Below, one piece after another: positions 5,966 through 13,533 of a stretch of 37,120 bases of DNA. Under the pieces are notes generated by a model, which saw only the letters and a program-made list of their open reading frames with translations, ran no database searches and had not been told where the DNA came from. Made by a program: the position numbers and the translations under genes. Numbering within the stretch: the first letter of the stretch is position 1; each line of letters starts with the position of its first letter. The DNA comes from Microbacteriaceae bacterium PS02066. Its GTDB lineage: Bacteria; Actinomycetota; Actinomycetes; Actinomycetales; Microbacteriaceae. The DNA is taken from contig JASCPH010000032.1 in the NCBI GenBank assembly GCA_029959545.1, positions 1 through 37,120 on the forward strand, read 5' to 3'.

Positions 5966-8942
5966 CCACGATGGCCAGCGGCTGCGAGATGAAGCCGCCG
6001 TGGCCCGTGATCCCCAACGCCATCGGCGTCAGCGCGAAGATCGTCGCCGCCGCGGTCATCAGGATGGGACGGAGCCGGCGCGAGCCGCCCGCGACCGTCG
6101 CGTCGTGGGCGTTCAGCCCCTTCTCGCGGTACTGGTTGACCAGGTCGACGAGCACGATCGCGTTGGTCACCACGATGCCGATGAGCATCAGCACGCCGAT
6201 CAGCGAGGCCACTCCCAACGGCACACCCGTCGCGATCTGCAAGAGGATGGCGCCGGTCGCCGCGAACGGCACGGAGACGAGCAGCAGCAGCGGCTGACGC
6301 AGCGACTTGAAGGTCGCGACCATGACGATGTAGACGATCAGGATGGCCGCGAGCATCGCGAGGCCCAGCTGGGTGAACGCGTCGGTCTGCTGGGTGACGA
6401 CACCGCCGAGCGAGGCATCGGCCCCCGTCGGCAGCGACACGTCGGCGAGGGCCTTGTTGACGGTCGCGTTGGCCGATGTCAGATCGTCGCCCGCCGGGGT
6501 GACCGTGACGGTGGCAGTGCGCTGGCCGCGCTCGGTCGTGATGGAGGTCGGCCCCTGGCTCTGCTCCACCGTCGCGATCTGGTCGAGTCGCACCACGCCC
6601 CCGGCACTCGGGATGGTGAGTGCGCGCAGGTCGTCGAGGGTCGCCGGAACCTGGGATGCGGCGAGATAGACCGTCAACGAGGTGCCGTCGATCTCCACCG
6701 TGCCGACCTGACGCGGCTGCATCGTTCCCGACACGAGCCCACCGACGGCGACCTCGGACAGACCGCGTGCCGCAGCTGCATCCCGATCCACGGTCACGGC
6801 GATGTAGGGCAGCGATGCAGAGAGGTTGCTCGTGACCTGCGAGATGCCGTCCTTGCCCGCCAGGCCCGACTGCACCACGTCCGTGGCCTCCTGCAGCGTC
6901 TGCTGGTCCGGCGCGGTGACATCGATCTCGATGTCGCTCGAGCCGAAGCCGCCGCCGGAGGAGGCGAGCGCGATGGTGCCGACGTCGTCGAGATCGGCGA
7001 GGGCCGACTGCACCCGGTCGCGCAGGGCGAGCTGATCGGCTCCCGCATCCGTCGTGATCGAGTAGGTGATGCCGCCGCTGCCGCCGGAGAACGCGTCGCG
7101 CACGGCGGAGCCGCTCGAGCCGATCGAGACCTGCACGGTCTCGATGCCGTCGACGCCCTTGAGGGTCTCCTCCACGCGGGATGCCGCGGCATCCTCCGCG
7201 TCGAGGCTGGCGGCCGGGCCGAGGGTCTGCGTGATGGTCAGCGTGTTCTGACCGGAGTCGCCGAGGAAGTTCGTCTTCATCAGCGGGGCCAGCGCACCCG
7301 TGCCGACGAGCACCAGCAGCGCGATGCCGAGCGTCACCCACGAGTGCTTGAGCGTCCACGACAGCACCGGCAGGTACGCCTTCTGCAGACGCGAAGGGGG
7401 CGCGGACGGGTCCTCCGGGTCGATGCGCTCTCCGTCGGGACCCTGCACCGGCTTGCCGGGCTTCAGGAACCAGTACGCGAGCACGGGAACGATCGTGAGA
7501 GACACGAACAGCGACGCCGTCATCGCGAGGGTGACCGTCAGGGCGAAGGGACGGAACAGCTCGCCCGTGAGATCGCCCACGAAGGCGATCGGCAGGAAGA
7601 CCGCGACGGTCGTGATGGTGGATGCGGTCACCGCCGCCGCCACCTCGCGCACGGCGAGCAGGATCGAGGCGCGTTTGTCAGCATCGCCGACGTAGTGCCG
7701 GCGGATGTTCTCGATGACGACGATCGAGTCGTCGACGACGCGTCCGATCGCGATGGTCAGCGCGCCGAGGGTGAGGATGTTCAGCGAGTAGCCGAACGCC
7801 TGGATGCCGATGAAGGTGATCAGCACGCTCGTCGGGATCGAGATCGCGGTGACGATCGTCGCGCGCACCGACAGCAGGAAGATCAGGATGACGAGAACGG
7901 CGAAGACCAGCCCGAGCAGCCCCTCCTGCGCGAGCGCCTCGATGGACTGCTCGATGTAGGGGGCCTGATCGAAGACCACGGAGAACTGGGCGTCGCCGCC
8001 CAGCGCATCGCTGAGCTGCGGCAGCGCGTCGGTGACGGCACGGGAGACATCGACCGTGTTCGCCGCCGGGAGTTTGGTGACGGCGATCGTCAGAGCCGGC
8101 TCTCCGTTGACCCGCGAGAGCGATGTGACCGGATCGGCCGCTTCGGCGACGGTGGCGACCTGACCGATCGTCACGGTCCCCTCACCGAACTGCGCCGCAT
8201 CCGTCGGTACGAGCGGCAGGGCCGCGAGCTCGTCGACCGAGGTGATCTTGGCTCCGGTCTGCACGGTCAGCGTCTGATCGCCCTCGGTGATGGCGCCGCC
8301 GGGGAAGAGCACGCCGTTCTTGTCGAGCGCGTCGGTGATCGCCTGCTGCGTGAACCCGGATGCGGCCAGCTTCGCCGCATCGGGGGTGATGATCACACGT
8401 TTGCCGATGCCGCCGACGATCTGCGCGGCGTTGACGCCGGCGAGATCCTGGATCTCGGGGATGACGGCGGACTCGAGCTTGTCCTGAATCGCCTGCGCGT
8501 CGCTGTAGCCCGTGACGGCCAGCTGGATGACGGGCAGATCGTCGATCGACACCGAGATGACGTTGGGCTCGACGCCGGTCGGCAGCTGGTCCTTGATGCG
8601 TCCGATCGCCAGGCTGATCTTCTGCTCGGCGGTGGCGAGGTTGGTGCCGTAGGTGAACGACGCGCGCACGATCGACGCGTTGGTGGTGCTCGTGGCCGTC
8701 GTGGATTCGAGACCCGGGACGCCCTGGATCGCCGTCTCGATCGGCGTCGACACGTCGTTGGAGACGACCTCGGGCGAGGCTCCGGGATACGTGGACAGGA
8801 TCGACAGCTGCGGGAACTCGACCGAGGGGATGAGCTCCTGCTTGAGGCTGGTGAGCGCGAGCGAGCCGAAGATCGCCGCGACGATCGTGATGAGCGCGAT
8901 GAGCGCGCGGTTCTTCAGGCTGAGGACTGCCAGGTGTGACAC
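5778..8942 (-). CDS. RND-family efflux transporter (HAE1/SwrC-like)
   Basis: This 1054-residue protein has the layout of AcrB/SwrC-type RND exporters. There is a first helix after a short cytosolic start (SHLAVLSLKNRALIALITIVAA), then two large extracytoplasmic loops, each followed by a bundle of helices. The motif GRVVDDSIVVIENIRRH in helix 4 carries the proton-relay Asp pair, and a repeat of it in the second half reads IGIVVTNAIVLVDLVNQ. It should use the proton gradient to export drugs, lipids or surfactant-like molecules across the plasma membrane. No membrane-fusion partner is adjacent, as is usual in Gram-positives. I choose the GTG at 8940-8942, since longer starts add a Pro/Arg-rich stretch that does not resemble the family. 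A perfect palindrome at 8994-9011 suggests TetR-type control, but no regulator gene is adjacent. Confidence 0.9.
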   Translation of the reverse strand: MSHLAVLSLKNRALIALITIVAAIFGSLALTSLKQELIPSVEFPQLSILSTYPGASPEVVSNDVSTPIETAIQGVPGLESTTATSTTNASIVRASFTYGTNLATAEQKISLAIGRIKDQLPTGVEPNVISVSIDDLPVIQLAVTGYSDAQAIQDKLESAVIPEIQDLAGVNAAQIVGGIGKRVIITPDAAKLAASGFTQQAITDALDKNGVLFPGGAITEGDQTLTVQTGAKITSVDELAALPLVPTDAAQFGEGTVTIGQVATVAEAADPVTSLSRVNGEPALTIAVTKLPAANTVDVSRAVTDALPQLSDALGGDAQFSVVFDQAPYIEQSIEALAQEGLLGLVFAVLVILIFLLSVRATIVTAISIPTSVLITFIGIQAFGYSLNILTLGALTIAIGRVVDDSIVVIENIRRHYVGDADKRASILLAVREVAAAVTASTITTVAVFLPIAFVGDLTGELFRPFALTVTLAMTASLFVSLTIVPVLAYWFLKPGKPVQGPDGERIDPEDPSAPPSRLQKAYLPVLSWTLKHSWVTLGIALLVLVGTGALAPLMKTNFLGDSGQNTLTITQTLGPAASLDAEDAAASRVEETLKGVDGIETVQVSIGSSGSAVRDAFSGGSGGITYSITTDAGADQLALRDRVQSALADLDDVGTIALASSGGGFGSSDIEIDVTAPDQQTLQEATDVVQSGLAGKDGISQVTSNLSASLPYIAVTVDRDAAAARGLSEVAVGGLVSGTMQPRQVGTVEIDGTSLTVYLAASQVPATLDDLRALTIPSAGGVVRLDQIATVEQSQGPTSITTERGQRTATVTVTPAGDDLTSANATVNKALADVSLPTGADASLGGVVTQQTDAFTQLGLAMLAAILIVYIVMVATFKSLRQPLLLLVSVPFAATGAILLQIATGVPLGVASLIGVLMLIGIVVTNAIVLVDLVNQYREKGLNAHDATVAGGSRRLRPILMTAAATIFALTPMALGITGHGGFISQPLAIVVIGGLVSSTVLTLLVLPTLYNLVEGAKERRRARRDDDGPASGSPVTAGEPGAPTTRRALRGS

Positions 8943-8993
8943 GGGAGCGCTTTCATGACGGCCGACTCGAGAGGGTGCAGCGGCGACGAGGCA

Positions 8994-9011
8994 CGATACA
9001 GGGCTGTATCG
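8994..9011. promoter_or_regulatory. Palindromic operator before the RND exporter
   Basis: CGATACAG-GG-CTGTATCG is a perfect 8+2+8 palindrome 52 nt upstream of the exporter start codon. A related half-site, CAGTATC, follows at 9016-9022. Size and symmetry fit a TetR-family operator. The cognate repressor is not in the window. Confidence 0.6.
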
Positions 9012-9026
9012 AGGCCAGTATCTCAC

Positions 9027-9044
9027 GCGTTCTCGCGGGAACGC
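9027..9044 (-). terminator. Possible weak hairpin after the crcB pair
   Basis: A 6-bp stem (GCGTTC with GAACGC) and 6-nt loop lie 13 nt downstream of the second crcB gene. There is no T-tract, so read-through into the exporter is possible. Confidence 0.35.
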
Positions 9045-9057
9045 CGGGGTCGCCGGC

Positions 9058-9429
9058 CTATCCGGCGATGAGCCCGCCGATCGCCAGACCCGCGGCCGCG
9101 GCGGCGGCAGCCAGCACGAGTGTGCCGATCGTGTTGGTCGCGGCAGCCCATCCGCGACGGTCGGTCGCCATCACGGCGCTGACCGCGGCCACCGAGCTGA
9201 AGGTCGTGAAGCCGCCCAGGAGCCCCGTCCCGATGACGGCGAGAAGCACCGCATCCGACACCGCGCCGGTCAGCAGGCCGAGCGCGAAAGAGCCCGTCAC
9301 GTTGATGACGAGCGTCCCCCAGGGGAATCGAGCGCCCACGAGCGCGGTGACCGCGAGGTCCACGACGTAGCGCGCACCCGCGCCGATCCCGCCCGCGACG
9401 GCCACGACGAGGAACGTGAGAGGCGTCAT
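9058..9429 (-). CDS. crcB: Fluoride channel subunit CrcB/Fluc, second copy
   Basis: This 123-residue protein with four hydrophobic helices belongs to the CrcB/Fluc family, which forms dual-topology dimeric fluoride channels that let F- leave the cell. Visible landmarks are GGIGAGARY in helix 1, INVTGSFALGLLTG in helix 2 with the conserved Asn, and GTGLLGGFTTFSS in helix 3 with the Phe/Thr/Ser residues that line the pore and sodium site. Its ATG overlaps the stop of the upstream copy (ATGA, 9426-9429), so translation is coupled. Paired, different CrcB proteins in Gram-positives are usually thought to form heterodimers with fixed opposite orientation, and the tight overlap fits that. Confidence 0.9.
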   Translation of the reverse strand: MTPLTFLVVAVAGGIGAGARYVVDLAVTALVGARFPWGTLVINVTGSFALGLLTGAVSDAVLLAVIGTGLLGGFTTFSSVAAVSAVMATDRRGWAAATNTIGTLVLAAAAAAAGLAIGGLIAG

Positions 9430-9797
9430 GCGGACCTCCGCCGCCCGAGGGCGAGCCCCGCCCACGCGGCAGCGAGTCCCACGGCAGCGGTCGCGAGGGT
9501 GAGTGCGATCGCCGCGCCGTCGACCGCCTGCACCGCGAACGTGCTGTAGGTCGTGTAGCCCCCGAGCACACCGGTTCCGAGCAGCTGGCGCACATCGCGC
9601 GAGCGCGCGGTCTCGGCGCGACGAGTCAGCACCGCCGTCAGCAGGCCCAGCGCAAAGGCTCCCGTGACGTTGATGACAGGCACCGCGATCGGGTGCCAGC
9701 CCGGCACATCGATGAGCAACAGCCCGGCGCGCGCGGCGGTTCCGAGGGCACCGCCGAGGACGATCAGTCCGAGATGCCGCCACGAGAACCCTGTCAC
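9426..9797 (-). CDS. crcB: Fluoride channel subunit CrcB/Fluc, first copy
   Basis: This 123-residue, four-helix protein carries the family signatures GGALGTAARAG (helix 1), INVTGAFALGLLTAV (helix 2) and GTGVLGGYTTYSTF (helix 3). Together with the downstream gene it should form a heterodimeric fluoride exporter channel in the plasma membrane. The start is a GTG at 9795-9797 (VTGFSWRHLG). TAGCGT on the same strand ends 6 nt before it, so the operon is probably leaderless, and there is therefore no room for a fluoride riboswitch in a leader. I searched the upstream 80 nt for crcB riboswitch landmarks and saw none. The topoisomerase gene lies 76 bp upstream on the same strand. Confidence 0.9.
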   Translation of the reverse strand: MTGFSWRHLGLIVLGGALGTAARAGLLLIDVPGWHPIAVPVINVTGAFALGLLTAVLTRRAETARSRDVRQLLGTGVLGGYTTYSTFAVQAVDGAAIALTLATAAVGLAAAWAGLALGRRRSA

Positions 9798-9803
9798 GGG
9801 GTA

Positions 9804-9809
9804 ACGCTA
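9804..9809 (-). promoter_or_regulatory. -10 box of the crcB pair
   Basis: TAGCGT on the minus strand lies 6 nt before the GTG start of the first crcB gene, the same spacing as at many other genes here. Confidence 0.5.
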
Positions 9810-9873
9810 CTCCCACCGCGGACTGCTCGTTCCGACATCCGTCTGCGCATCGTTCGTCACCCGTTCAGCGGGC

Positions 9874-10836
9874 TCAGCCTTCGACGAGACGGCGGATCGC
9901 GGTCTCGGGCGAGACGCCCGACTCCAGCAGCCGCCCCTTCGCATATGCCCGCCACACGCGCGGGTCGATGTAGCTGCTGCGCGCCACCGAGGGGGTGTTG
10001 CACAGCACGGCCGCCGTCGCCTTCACGGCGTCGCGCTCCGCGAGCTTTCGCGCCTTCTTCGTCTCCACATGACCGAGATGCGCGAGACTCTCCGCCGCCG
10101 TCACCGTTCCCCGCAGCGTCCGGAAGTCCTTCGCCGTGAAGTCTCCGCCGGTCAGCACCCGGATATAGGCGTTCACCTCCCCCGGGGTGAGGGGCACACG
10201 GCGCCGTCCGCGCCGGTAGGCCAGCAGCGGCGAGCGCGGACGCCCCGCCGTCAGCTGTTCGAGGACGACGGCGAGATCCTCGTCCTCGATCCGGATGCGG
10301 GCGCGCACCCCGCTCTTGGCGGGGAAGTCGAGCTCGATCACCCCCGCCTCGACGCGGACGTCGCGGCGCTGCAGGGTCGTGAGGCCTCGTCCTCCGCCGC
10401 GGCGCAGATACTTCGTGGAGCCGATGCGGATGGCGCCCGCATCCAGCATCCGGAACGCGGCGGCGAGCACGGCCTCACGCGAGTCGTCCGCTCTCCGCAG
10501 CACCGCCGTCACCCGTCCGCGGGCGCGCGGCAGCGACTCCGCCAGGGCCAGCGCCCGCGCGTACTTGCCCTTGTCACGTCTGGCCGACCAGTCGGGGTGG
10601 TAGAGGTACTGCCGGCGCCCGGCGTCGTCGGTGCCGACCGCCTGGATGTGGCCATTGTCCTTCGTGCAGATCCACACCTGGCGCCAGGCCGGCGGGATGA
10701 CGAGGGCCTCGATGCGGGCACGCTCCGCGGCCGTGACCTTCGTGCCGTCGGGCCGCATGTAGCTGAAGCCCGTCCCGCTGCGCGTGCGGGAGATTCCCGC
10801 ATCCGATCCGGGATCGACCCGGGCCAGTCGCGCCAC
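9874..10836 (-). CDS. DNA topoisomerase IB
   Basis: This 320-residue protein is a bacterial type IB topoisomerase related to the poxvirus enzyme. It relaxes supercoils through a 3'-phosphotyrosine intermediate and needs no ATP. Visible are the N-terminal domain with GFSYMRPDGTKV and the segment IPPAWRQVWICTKDNGHIQAVGTDDAGRRQYLYHP. In the C-terminal catalytic domain are RIGSTKYL, FTAKDFRTLRGT (with a catalytic Arg) and SSYIDPRVW, where Tyr289 is the expected nucleophile. Length is normal for the family. The GTG start lies 1 nt after the stop codon of the upstream DUF7218 gene, so the two are probably one transcript and translationally coupled. Confidence 0.92.
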   Translation of the reverse strand: MARLARVDPGSDAGISRTRSGTGFSYMRPDGTKVTAAERARIEALVIPPAWRQVWICTKDNGHIQAVGTDDAGRRQYLYHPDWSARRDKGKYARALALAESLPRARGRVTAVLRRADDSREAVLAAAFRMLDAGAIRIGSTKYLRRGGGRGLTTLQRRDVRVEAGVIELDFPAKSGVRARIRIEDEDLAVVLEQLTAGRPRSPLLAYRRGRRRVPLTPGEVNAYIRVLTGGDFTAKDFRTLRGTVTAAESLAHLGHVETKKARKLAERDAVKATAAVLCNTPSVARSSYIDPRVWRAYAKGRLLESGVSPETAIRRLVEG

Positions 10837-10837
10837 G

Positions 10838-11107
10838 TCAGTGGTCGCGCAGAGCCGAGATCAGCTCCGCCTTGCGTTTGCCCGAGTACCCCGTGAGACC
10901 GAGCTCCTTCGCTCGCTTGCGCAGTTCGGGCACCGTCCAGTCCTCGTAGTCGCCGGAGCGCCCGCCGCGTCTACCGACGGCCGACCGCCCGTCACGCGCG
11001 GCCGCGTTGGAGATGCGCGCGGCCTTCTCCTTCGACGCGCCCTCGTCACGCAACTCCTCGTACAGCTTCGGATCCTTCAGGCTGTTCGCCCCGCGTCCAC
11101 CCGGCAT
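10838..11107 (-). CDS. DUF7218 / SAP- or Rho-N-like small protein
   Basis: This 89-residue soluble protein starts with MPGGRGANSLKDPKLYEELRDEGASKEKAARISNAAA, the typical DUF7218 sequence. It ends with a helix-extension-helix segment, WTVPELRKRAKELGLTGYSGKRKAELISAL, that looks like a SAP or Rho N-terminal nucleic-acid-binding motif. The middle is Arg/Gly-rich. It is probably a small DNA- or RNA-binding protein. GGAGAGG lies 5 nt before the ATG. Its stop codon is separated from the topoisomerase IB start by a single base, so a role next to topoisomerase IB on DNA is a reasonable guess. The function of DUF7218 is not known to me. Confidence 0.82.
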   Translation of the reverse strand: MPGGRGANSLKDPKLYEELRDEGASKEKAARISNAAARDGRSAVGRRGGRSGDYEDWTVPELRKRAKELGLTGYSGKRKAELISALRDH

Positions 11108-11182
11108 GTCGGCCTCTCCCGCCCCGCGTCCGCGAAGCGTTCCCCCGACGCTAGAGCGCCCCGCATCCGTACCTCAGCGGGC

Positions 11183-11212
11183 TTGACATGTGAGAGGACG
11201 CGCGCCTACGCG
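11183..11212 (+). promoter_or_regulatory. Candidate promoter for the 54-residue peptide
   Basis: TTGACA (11183-11188) and TACGCG (11207-11212) are 18 nt apart, 125 nt upstream of the small peptide gene. The -10 is a weak match. The rest of 11108-11336 shows no gene. Confidence 0.35.
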
Positions 11213-11336
11213 ACTAGCACCGGCCGCTTTCGAGCGTCAACCCCTCTGACGCTGTGAGTGCGCAGTGGGAACGTGGGGGTGTGCCCACGAGGCATCCGGG
11301 TCGCGCGGCGTCCCGGCGAGAACGAGGAGAATCCAG

Positions 11337-11501
11337 ATGAACATCGCACTGCTCATCATCATCGTCGTCGCCATCGTGCTGGCGATCGTCGGAGGCCTCA
11401 ACACAGCGCTGAACTGGTTGCTGTGGGTGGCACTCATTGTCGGCGTCATCGCGCTGATCGCATTCCTGCTCCGAGTCATCCGAGGCGGCAGCAAGGTCTG
11501 A
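11337..11501 (+). CDS. 54-residue two-helix membrane peptide
   Basis: The 54-codon frame encodes MNIALLIIIVVAIVLAIV, a short polar turn (GGLNTALNW) and a second helix (LLWVALIVGVIALIAFLL), ending in the basic tail RVIRGGSKV. GAGGAG lies 7 nt before the ATG (11324-11329), and a strong intrinsic terminator begins 13 nt after the stop, so this is an independent one-gene transcription unit. Small hydrophobic hairpin peptides of this kind are common in actinobacteria and often stress-induced, but the function is unknown. The longer upstream open frame has no ribosome-binding site and a composition unlike a protein. Confidence 0.72.
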   Translation: MNIALLIIIVVAIVLAIVGGLNTALNWLLWVALIVGVIALIAFLLRVIRGGSKV

Positions 11502-11513
11502 CACCTCGAGAGA

Positions 11514-11545
11514 GGGGCATCCGTCGCCGACGGGTGCCCCTTTTT
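11514..11545 (+). terminator. Strong rho-independent terminator
   Basis: A 12-bp stem (11514-11525 with 11529-11540, one G-T pair) with a GCC loop is followed by five T residues. It is the clearest intrinsic terminator in the window. Confidence 0.9.
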
Positions 11546-11565
11546 CGTGCGCGGCTGTGCGCGGG

Positions 11566-11571
11566 TAGCGT
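11566..11571 (+). promoter_or_regulatory. -10 box of the methyltransferase gene
   Basis: TAGCGT lies 6 nt before the ATG at 11578, implying a leaderless transcript. Confidence 0.5.
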
Positions 11572-11577
11572 GAGCGC

Positions 11578-12441
11578 ATGGTCTCCGCGCGCGAGCACAT
11601 CGATCCCACGCCCTTCGTCGAGGCGAACCGCGCCAACTGGGATGAGCGCGCCGAACTCCACGCCGCCCGCGACGGATCCGGGTACGGGATCGAACGCTTC
11701 GTCGCCGACCGGGAGGCGCTCTCCGATGTCGTCCGCTTCGACGTGCCCCTCCTCGGCGACATCCGCGGTAAGCGCGCCGTGCACCTGCAGTGTCACATCG
11801 GCACCGACACGCTCTCCCTCGCGCGGCTCGGCGCGCACGTGACGGGACTGGACTTCTCCGAGACGGCGATCGCGGAGGCCCGCAGGCTCGTCGCAGAGTC
11901 GGGCGACGACGTCGACTTCGTCCGCTCCGACGTGCGGGATGCGGCATCGGTCCTCGAGCCCGCGTCCTTCGACCTCGTCTACACCGGGATCGGCGCACTG
12001 TGCTGGTTGCCCCGGGTCGACGAGTGGGCCCGGGTCGTCGCGACCCTGCTCGCCCCCGGCGGGTCGCTGTTCATCCGCGAGGGGCACCCGATCCTGTGGT
12101 CGGTCAACGAGACTCTCGAAGACGACATCCACCTCCGCTTCTCCTATTTCGAGCCGACCGAGCCCCTCGAATGGGACGACGACTCGACCTACGTGCCGAC
12201 GACGCGTGCGCTGACGGCGACCAAGACCTACGAGTGGAACCACGCCCTGGGCGAGATCGTGACCGCGCTGCTGGATGCGGGCCTGCGCATCGACGCGCTC
12301 GTCGAGCACGACAGCGTGCCGTGGGAGGCGCTGCCCGGCCGCATGACGCACCGCGCCACCGACGGCGAGTGGGTGCTGACCGGCCGCTTCGCCGGTGTCA
12401 TGCCGCTGACCTACACGATCCGGGCCACCAAGCCCGCCTGA
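11578..12441 (+). CDS. Class I SAM-dependent methyltransferase
   Basis: This 287-residue soluble protein has a Rossmann-type methyltransferase fold. Motif I is VHLQCHIGTDTLSLARLG with motif II VTGLDFSETAIAEAR, then DVDFVRSDVRD (adenine-binding acidic region) and FDLVYTGIGALCWLPRVDEWARVVATLLAPGG, the usual post-motif segment. The N-terminal 45 residues (FVEANRANWDERAELH) match the start of many uncharacterised actinobacterial methyltransferases of this size. The substrate cannot be told from sequence. The gene stands alone between a terminator and an intergenic palindrome, and its TAGCGT box 6 nt before the ATG suggests leaderless expression. Confidence 0.88.
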   Translation: MVSAREHIDPTPFVEANRANWDERAELHAARDGSGYGIERFVADREALSDVVRFDVPLLGDIRGKRAVHLQCHIGTDTLSLARLGAHVTGLDFSETAIAEARRLVAESGDDVDFVRSDVRDAASVLEPASFDLVYTGIGALCWLPRVDEWARVVATLLAPGGSLFIREGHPILWSVNETLEDDIHLRFSYFEPTEPLEWDDDSTYVPTTRALTATKTYEWNHALGEIVTALLDAGLRIDALVEHDSVPWEALPGRMTHRATDGEWVLTGRFAGVMPLTYTIRATKPA

Positions 12442-12560
12442 GCCGCCGCTCCTGCACCGGGCTCCCGCCTCGGCGCACACCTCCGCCACATCCCGCCCGT
12501 TGCCGCATCCCGCCTGCGACGGCCCACGGTGCTGGTCGAGTTGTGCACGCCAGCCAGCGC

Positions 12561-12629
12561 CCGAACTCCGGCAATTCCGCCGCGCCGGCGGGGCCTGCGG
12601 CCCGCATCAGCCGATGTGCAGGAGTTCGG
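12561..12629. repeat. Palindromic element, class 1, copy A
   Basis: Outer arms CCGAACTCCGGCA (12561-12573) and TGCAGGAGTTCGG (12617-12629) pair with one mismatch around a 43-nt core that contains its own hairpin (CCGCCG-CGC-CGGCGG). The same outer arms recur at 27196-27263 and 27391-27461. It lies between the methyltransferase and the DUF4097 operon. I see nothing else in 12442-12560. Confidence 0.75.
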
Positions 12630-12638
12630 ACCTTCCGA

Positions 12639-12682
12639 ATCGAGATATATCGTGTTATCTTCGCAACGCGATACATCTCGAT
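12639..12682. promoter_or_regulatory. Inverted-repeat operator of the DUF4097-padR operon
   Basis: ATCGAGATATATCG (12639-12652) and CGATACATCTCGAT (12669-12682) form an inverted repeat with 13 of 14 positions matching and a 16-nt spacer holding a -10-like TTATCT (12655-12660). It is most likely the binding site for the PadR protein encoded in the same operon. The AT-rich composition stands out from the surrounding DNA. Confidence 0.7.
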
Positions 12683-12699
12683 AGACGAGGAGAACCGAC

Positions 12700-13533
12700 A
12701 TGGCACCGGAAAAGTGGCTCATCCACCCCGGCGAGACGCGCGTGATCGACCTGGACGACATCACGCACCTGAAGGTGGGCCTGGTCGGCGGTGAGATCGA
12801 CATCGTCGCCCACGACGAACCCGGCGTGCGCATCGAGGTGCACGCGGTGACGACGAAGGATCTGCGCATCTCGGCCGAGGACGGCCGCATCGAGATCGAC
12901 CACCCGCAACTGCGGTGGGACAACTTCCTCGAGGTGTTCCGCAACTTCGGCTCCGGCGGCCCCAAGGCCGAGATCAGCGTCGCGGTCCCGGCGGACATCG
13001 CCCTGACCCTCGGCGTCGTCAACGCCAGCGCCCTCGTCTCCGGCCTCGCCGCGGATGCGCGGGTCAACACCGTCTCCGGCGACGTGATCGTCGACGGACT
13101 GAGCGGCGACCTCACCGTCAACGCCGTCTCGGGCGACGTGCAGAGCCGCGGACTCGACGGCGCTCTGAACGCCAACAGCGTCTCGGGCGACGTGACGGCG
13201 ACGGGACGCATCACGAAGGCGACGGTCGACACCGTCTCCGGCAGCATGATGATCGACGCGATCGGCCCGGTACATCAGATCGGTCTGAACACCGTCGCCG
13301 GCAGCACCACCATCCGTCTGGATGCGGGCCTGCCCGCCAACTACGTGGTGCGCAGTGTCAGCGGACGCGTGCAGATCGACGGGGTGCCGCACTCCGGCCG
13401 CGGCAGCGGACCGACCACGAACTACTCCGGCTCGGTCGGCGAGCTCAGCGGCAGCTTCGTGGACGTGCGGGCGAACTCGGTCTCGGGCGACATCACGGTG
13501 CTCCGCCGCCCCGTCGGGGAGGACGAGCAGTGA
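12700..13533 (+). CDS. DUF4097-family beta-repeat protein
   Basis: This 277-residue protein without signal peptide or membrane helix consists mainly of short beta-strand repeats with the signature NTVSGDV, NAVSGDV, NSVSGDV and DTVSGSM from about residue 120 to the end. This is the DUF4097 (putative adhesin-like beta-helix) pattern. The N-terminal 100 residues (MAPEKWLIHPGETRVIDLDDITHLKVGLVGGEIDI) form the domain's usual first part. GAGGAG lies 7 nt before the ATG. Its stop overlaps the start of the padR gene (TGATG), so the pair is an operon. In related operons such proteins accompany PadR or anti-sigma systems linked to envelope stress. The biochemical function is unknown. Confidence 0.85.
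   Translation: MAPEKWLIHPGETRVIDLDDITHLKVGLVGGEIDIVAHDEPGVRIEVHAVTTKDLRISAEDGRIEIDHPQLRWDNFLEVFRNFGSGGPKAEISVAVPADIALTLGVVNASALVSGLAADARVNTVSGDVIVDGLSGDLTVNAVSGDVQSRGLDGALNANSVSGDVTATGRITKATVDTVSGSMMIDAIGPVHQIGLNTVAGSTTIRLDAGLPANYVVRSVSGRVQIDGVPHSGRGSGPTTNYSGSVGELSGSFVDVRANSVSGDITVLRRPVGEDEQ

Noticed and set aside
5601..8939. A frame of over 1100 codons opposite the RND exporter
   Set aside because: Its product is Arg/Asp/His-rich without hydrophobic segments or motifs, as expected for the antisense of a high-GC gene.
9798..9873. Fluoride riboswitch before the crcB pair
   Set aside because: The -10 box lies 6 nt before the start codon, leaving no leader, and no crcB-riboswitch landmarks are visible.
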